A DNA stretch of 64,000 nucleotides. Origin: Elephas maximus indicus (Eukaryota > Chordata > Mammalia > Proboscidea > Elephantidae). The notes below the pieces were generated by a model, which ran no database searches, was not told the DNA's origin, and saw nothing but the letters and a program-made list of their open reading frames with translations. The stretch's first letter is position 1, and every line of letters begins with the position of its first letter. The stretch is from NCBI RefSeq assembly GCF_024166365.1, contig NC_064825.1, positions 104,980,480 to 105,044,479 on the forward strand, in the 5' to 3' direction. Of the stretch, positions 59,824 to 64,000 are shown piece after piece. The translations under genes and the position numbers were made by a program.

Positions 59824-61150
59824 AAAAGGGCCCACACCCTGCCTTTCATATGGAAAATTAGCAAAATCCATAATCAATGAACTTCAAATACACAGTCCAC
59901 ATCTTGACACTGGATTATATTGCATCATGTCATTGTCAAGAAAGATGCTGACCATTCCTGCTGTTTTCATCCTCACATCTCTTCCTAGTGGAACGCAGAT
60001 TATTAGGTAATAAAGAGATCGGAATATATTGTTTTATTTGACAGAGGCCTCATTCACTACATCTTTGTGAACATTTCTCTTTGGACTCAGGCTTAAAATA
60101 TTATCTGCCCCTGTGATAGTAGGAAACTTGTGGTCAAAGGCACTCATGGTCCCTGCCTCCCCTGTTTAGTGTTATTTCACGAGGACTAAAAAAAAAAAAA
60201 TTTTTTTTTTTTAATGTGTTGGGGTGTTGGGTCCATTACACTGGTAAAGCATTCTGTATGCTTGACTTTGTATCCTGGTATTTATCTACAGTATTATTAC
60301 ACCGCTATTTTTTATACCATTTCAACCCTTCCTAAGCATAACACTATTCATCAAATAATATTAAACATTTGGTTGTTCTGAGTTAGTATAACTAAATGCT
60401 CTGCTTTTGGCTATCTAGTCAATTTTCAAATTTGTGTAGTTATATCAAGTGATGAGATAAAAATTCTAGTTAATTGCCTATTTATGTTCACTGATTTATA
60501 AGTTACCTGAAGGCAGATAATTATTTTTGTGCTCTCTGTTTCTTGTACAATGTCTGGGATAAAGAATTCACCTCAAAAACTTTGTCAATTATTTGTATTC
60601 TTGAATTCTCAATCTATTGGAGTTAGAATTTTTACTGAAGAATTTTGATGAACTTTTTGTGTATTAAATACATGTACCACTTTTCTTTAATATTTGCTGT
60701 AAATATTTACTGTACCATGTTTTTCATATTATAATTACGGGCTTTTTTATATACAAATGTTATATTTAAGAACTCTTTTACTTTTTGATTTCTTCATTTA
60801 CATATACTTGGAGAATTCCATTCCCTCTCATTGACTTTATACACTTTAACCTTTTTTTTCTGTCTTGTAAATAACTTTTGAAATAATTCTGCTTTCAACC
60901 ATCTAGAGTTTATCTTCGTTTGTGGTGAAGGAACCTAAACCTGTTTTCTCCAAATGAGTAAAATATTTTGACATCATAGTTTATTAATTGTTTTCAGTAC
61001 TAACTTAATCTTTTTTCTGTTAATATGTCATTTCATACATCTAAAAGTGTCAATCTTTTCTTCTACTTTTTTTTTCTTTTGGCTTATTTCTCTGGCACTA
61101 ACACACACTATTTCAGTAATCAGATATTTTTAACATTATTTATACCTGGT
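59824..61150 (+). other. Unit sequence without recognised gene
   Basis: Matches 25,211-26,519. Contains the A/T-run insertion at 60188-60212. Confidence 0.5.
60188..60212. repeat. A13-T12 insertion (unit B only)
   Basis: Thirteen A then twelve T between GGACT and AATGTG. Unit A reads ATGGTTTAATGCG here, with no run. Confidence 0.8.
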
Positions 61151-61319
61151 CAAAAAAAAAAAAAAAAAAAGAAAGAAACCAAATCTGTTACCATCAAGTC
61201 TGTTCTGATTCATAGTCACCCTATAGCTGCCCTGTAGGGTTTCCAAGGAGCAGCTGATGGATTCGAAGTGCTGACTTTTTAGTTAGCAGCAAAACTCTTT
61301 AACCACTAAGCCACACCCT
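61151..61319 (-). mobile_element. AfroSINE (unit B, shared)
   Basis: Partner of 26520-26685, with an A run at 61,152-61,170 and body CACCCTATAGCTGCCCTGTA. A short internal deletion is present. Confidence 0.85.
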
Positions 61320-64000
61320 TCTATTAGAAAACTGTCTTTGGAAAATAAAGAATTTTGTTTTTCTTTCAGGAGGTGAAAGTTGCATCATTCATATCACTCA
61401 ACAACAGAAATGGAAATCTTTCCAGAGGCTCCATTTAGTTCTGAAAATTATACCTAAATGATAGACTTCCCCTGAGCCACATTCTTTGCCGTATATCTGT
61501 ATGTAGTATTTTTTTTTTTATTAAAGTGTTTTGTTATGCTGTTCAGTCTTTTAGTGAATGACCCTCTGACATCACCCATGAACTAAAGGGCACTCATGAT
61601 GTGATCTTCTTGTGTCTCTCTGAAAGCCCAATGACCTTCCACTAGTAGTCTTTCAAATAACATGCATCTTGTCACTGTATCAGGGAATTTTTGAATCCCA
61701 CCTCTTAGTGTTCACCACTGGGTGGCAGTATTGGCTTCTGCCAGTGTCACCGTCTGCATATGTTTATATAATAGACATTTCCAGAGTTGTCTGAGTACTA
61801 GGATTGCGGCTTTCTAATGAAAAGCTGAACAAAGAAAAAAGACCAAAGAAGAATTGATACATCTGAATTGTGGTGTTAACAAAGGATATTTAACATACTA
61901 TGGACTGCCTGAGGATTGTAATGAATTAACATACTTTGGGTATGATCATGTCTAAGTTTTTATCTCACAGAACTGTGAGAGTATGCTAAGTCAATCCTTG
62001 AAGAAAAATGTAAATATATATTCACTTCTTTCCACAAATAACATTTCTCTAATTCTAAAAGCTCATTTGGAAGCAGAACAATACGGAAATTGCATCAAAT
62101 TTTGAAAAAGCAATGAACTGTTGTTGATAATATGACAGATTCTAATGTCGTAAAAATCAAAATCAAGTGATAATGCTCAGAAAACACACTCATAAATGTA
62201 AGCTAACCTAAATTCGAGGTGTTTCAGATAGGATGCTTCTAGTTACAAATGACAGGAAACTCAACTAAAACCTTTTTGAAATATAAAGGTATTTATTAAT
62301 AGGCCATCATATCCATGAACTTCAAGGTTATGACAAGGTTCAGGATGAGCTGATAAAGTATATCAATTTTGTGTAAAGGAGCCATGCATGCAAGTAAAAT
62401 TTCAGCTTATGCAAAGTTAAGTAACAGTTTGAAGTCTTAGTCAAGTTGGGTCTTGGTCCAAATGAAAACAGTGATTAAGTTAAGAGACATCCTCCTGAAT
62501 CAGGAGTTAAATCTTCATGTTGTGACTATTCATGAAAGCAATTGTTGACTGTGTTTGAGAAATAGATCTTTAAGGTTCCAGCTGACCTAGATTCAGGCTT
62601 AGAGCAACAACATTTGCTCTAATCCAGAAGTGCAGAACTGTGATTATCTGCCGTTTCAAGAAATGGACAGTAAATTTTAATAAGTTACCTAGTCCCAATG
62701 TTCTCTGCCTCTGAGCCATAAGGGTTTTTGGTATTAGACCCTCTAATAGTCAGAGTAAGGCCTTCCTCTGCTAGGAATATGGTTAGGCAAGAGAATCTGG
62801 GGCTTGTTCTTCCTTCATTTTGGAATAAATATTATTTACTTTATCTAAAGACTTACTAATATAAAACTCATAATTTATTATTCACTTTATTTTAAAATTT
62901 TCTCTTCACATCACAGACTTTTCTAATCACTTTGTCGTCTGCTACTTTTTCTTGGCAAGACCCAAGTCTTTTTCCTCTAGGGATGTCTAGGGGAGAAAAG
63001 TGTCCAGGAGCGGTAATTTCATTTGACTTTGTTCCAAATATTCTAACAAACTAATTTACAAGGAACTTGCATTGTCTTTCATTTAAAACAGTGATGATGT
63101 AAAAAGCCACACACTACCTCTGCACATATAAATGGAATAATTATTTCCTGACAGAATGACCCAAGAGATTACTTAAAACTCAAATTCCTGTTGAGGCTGG
63201 AGATACTCTCTTTAACTGGCATCTAATCCTGTAGATATTCTCTTGTTATATTTTCCATTGATACGTACCTCCCGTTGCTTGTAGGAATTTATGGAAGGCC
63301 ACGATTTTCTAGAGCGTGGTTGGAGAGATATAGGGGCGTTCTTCTAATGAGGAAAGAAATGATCTTTGGATATGCATTTTGAATGACTGAATTGCTGAAA
63401 AGTTCTGCTTCTATTTGTGAGAAGCTCTGTCATTGGCATTTCTGGGAAGTTAAATCTCAGCCTTTGCCTTGTTTGGTACAGATTTAATGACTAGGGATAT
63501 GAGTGTTACTTTAAAACCTCAGTCAAAATAAAGTAATTTTTGCTTACTTCATCAAAATTGATTAAAAAGGGAAAATTTCAATAAACTAAATTGAGTGATT
63601 TTTTTTCTGTTTTTTTTGTTTGTGTCACTAAGTAACAGTCTTGGCCAGGTTAATTTCCATTAATTTGCACAGTATCTACAGTCATGTACTCACAGCATCT
63701 TCATTGTTCTTCCCGCACATTTTCCCAACAGGTGAGAACCTTCAACTGTTTATTATTATTTTTAAATATCTTCATGTTCCAGTCATCCACATACGCACTT
63801 CTACAGTTACCTGAAAAAAAAAAAAATGATATGATGGGCAGCTTGTGTGGAAGTATGAAAAGTGTAACCACTTGGAACTATTTCTAGATCCACTGATCAC
63901 CCACACGTTGCCATGTGTTCTGTGATTGCAGATAAATGCATGAGGTATCACAGTCACTCTCAAGGAAAGAAGCCCTGATTTTCAGGCCTAAGGACAAGAA
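61320..64000 (+). other. Unit tail, no gene recognised
   Basis: Matches 26,686-29,360. Holds an RTE relic at 61862-61925 and the unnamed ancient repeat near 62,218-62,760. Confidence 0.5.
61862..61925 (+). mobile_element. RTE LINE relic (unit B)
   Basis: GAATTGTGGTGTTAACAAAG then ATACTATGGACTGCC, the partner of 27225-27290. It matches the RTE 3' region at 6408-6450. Confidence 0.65.

Larger units (their letters stand above)
32343..64000 (+). repeat. Tandem duplication unit B (right end outside window)
   Basis: Second copy of the OR block in the same orientation as unit A. It contains the only open OR, plus two L1 insertions (42835-49550 and 51959-55992) whose empty sites can be read in unit A near 18950 and 21375. 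Relative to unit A it lacks about 384 bp (unit A 16160-16543). The true left edge could lie before 32343, because unit A starts outside the window. Confidence 0.9.

Overview
The window is nuclear DNA from a placental mammal, almost certainly an afrotherian and most likely an elephant or close relative. It is AT-rich and has no operon-like gene packing. It holds single-exon olfactory receptor (OR) coding regions in a sea of L1 sequence. At least seven full-length or near full-length copies of a short tRNA-headed SINE match the AfroSINE family (named from memory, not from a search). RTE (BovB-like) LINE pieces share that SINE's 3' tail.

Layout. Two diverged copies of one block lie head to tail: unit A from before base 1 to about 29,370, and unit B from about 32,343 past the end. 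Each unit carries, on the + strand, a family-4 OR resembling the OR4A group, an old antisense L1, a stretch of diverged sequence with ancient repeats, a second family-4 OR, and a 5-kb tail with two AfroSINEs. Only the first OR of unit B (33257-34180, 307 aa) is open from start to stop. The other three (878-1893, 23249-24190, 57874-58791) are broken, and the two second-position genes carry no lesion in common.

Insertions after the duplication make the units unequal. Unit A has an 8.3-kb nest of L1, RTE and SINE pieces (2073-10330) and an extra SINE (13521-13679). Unit B has a young 6.7-kb L1 (42835-49550) with open ORF1 and nearly complete ORF2, and a 4-kb antisense 5'-truncated L1 (51959-55992). 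In each case the other unit shows the empty site.

The most unusual signal is a set of palindromic insertions, each present in one unit and absent from the other. Runs of A followed by T sit at the same codon in two different ORs (about 1078-1104 and 23446-23472), another lies at 60188-60212, and a quasi-palindrome lies at 16821-16855. I found no novel protein system. The points of interest are retrotransposon biology and the decay of a duplicated OR cluster. All percentages and ages are impressions by eye.
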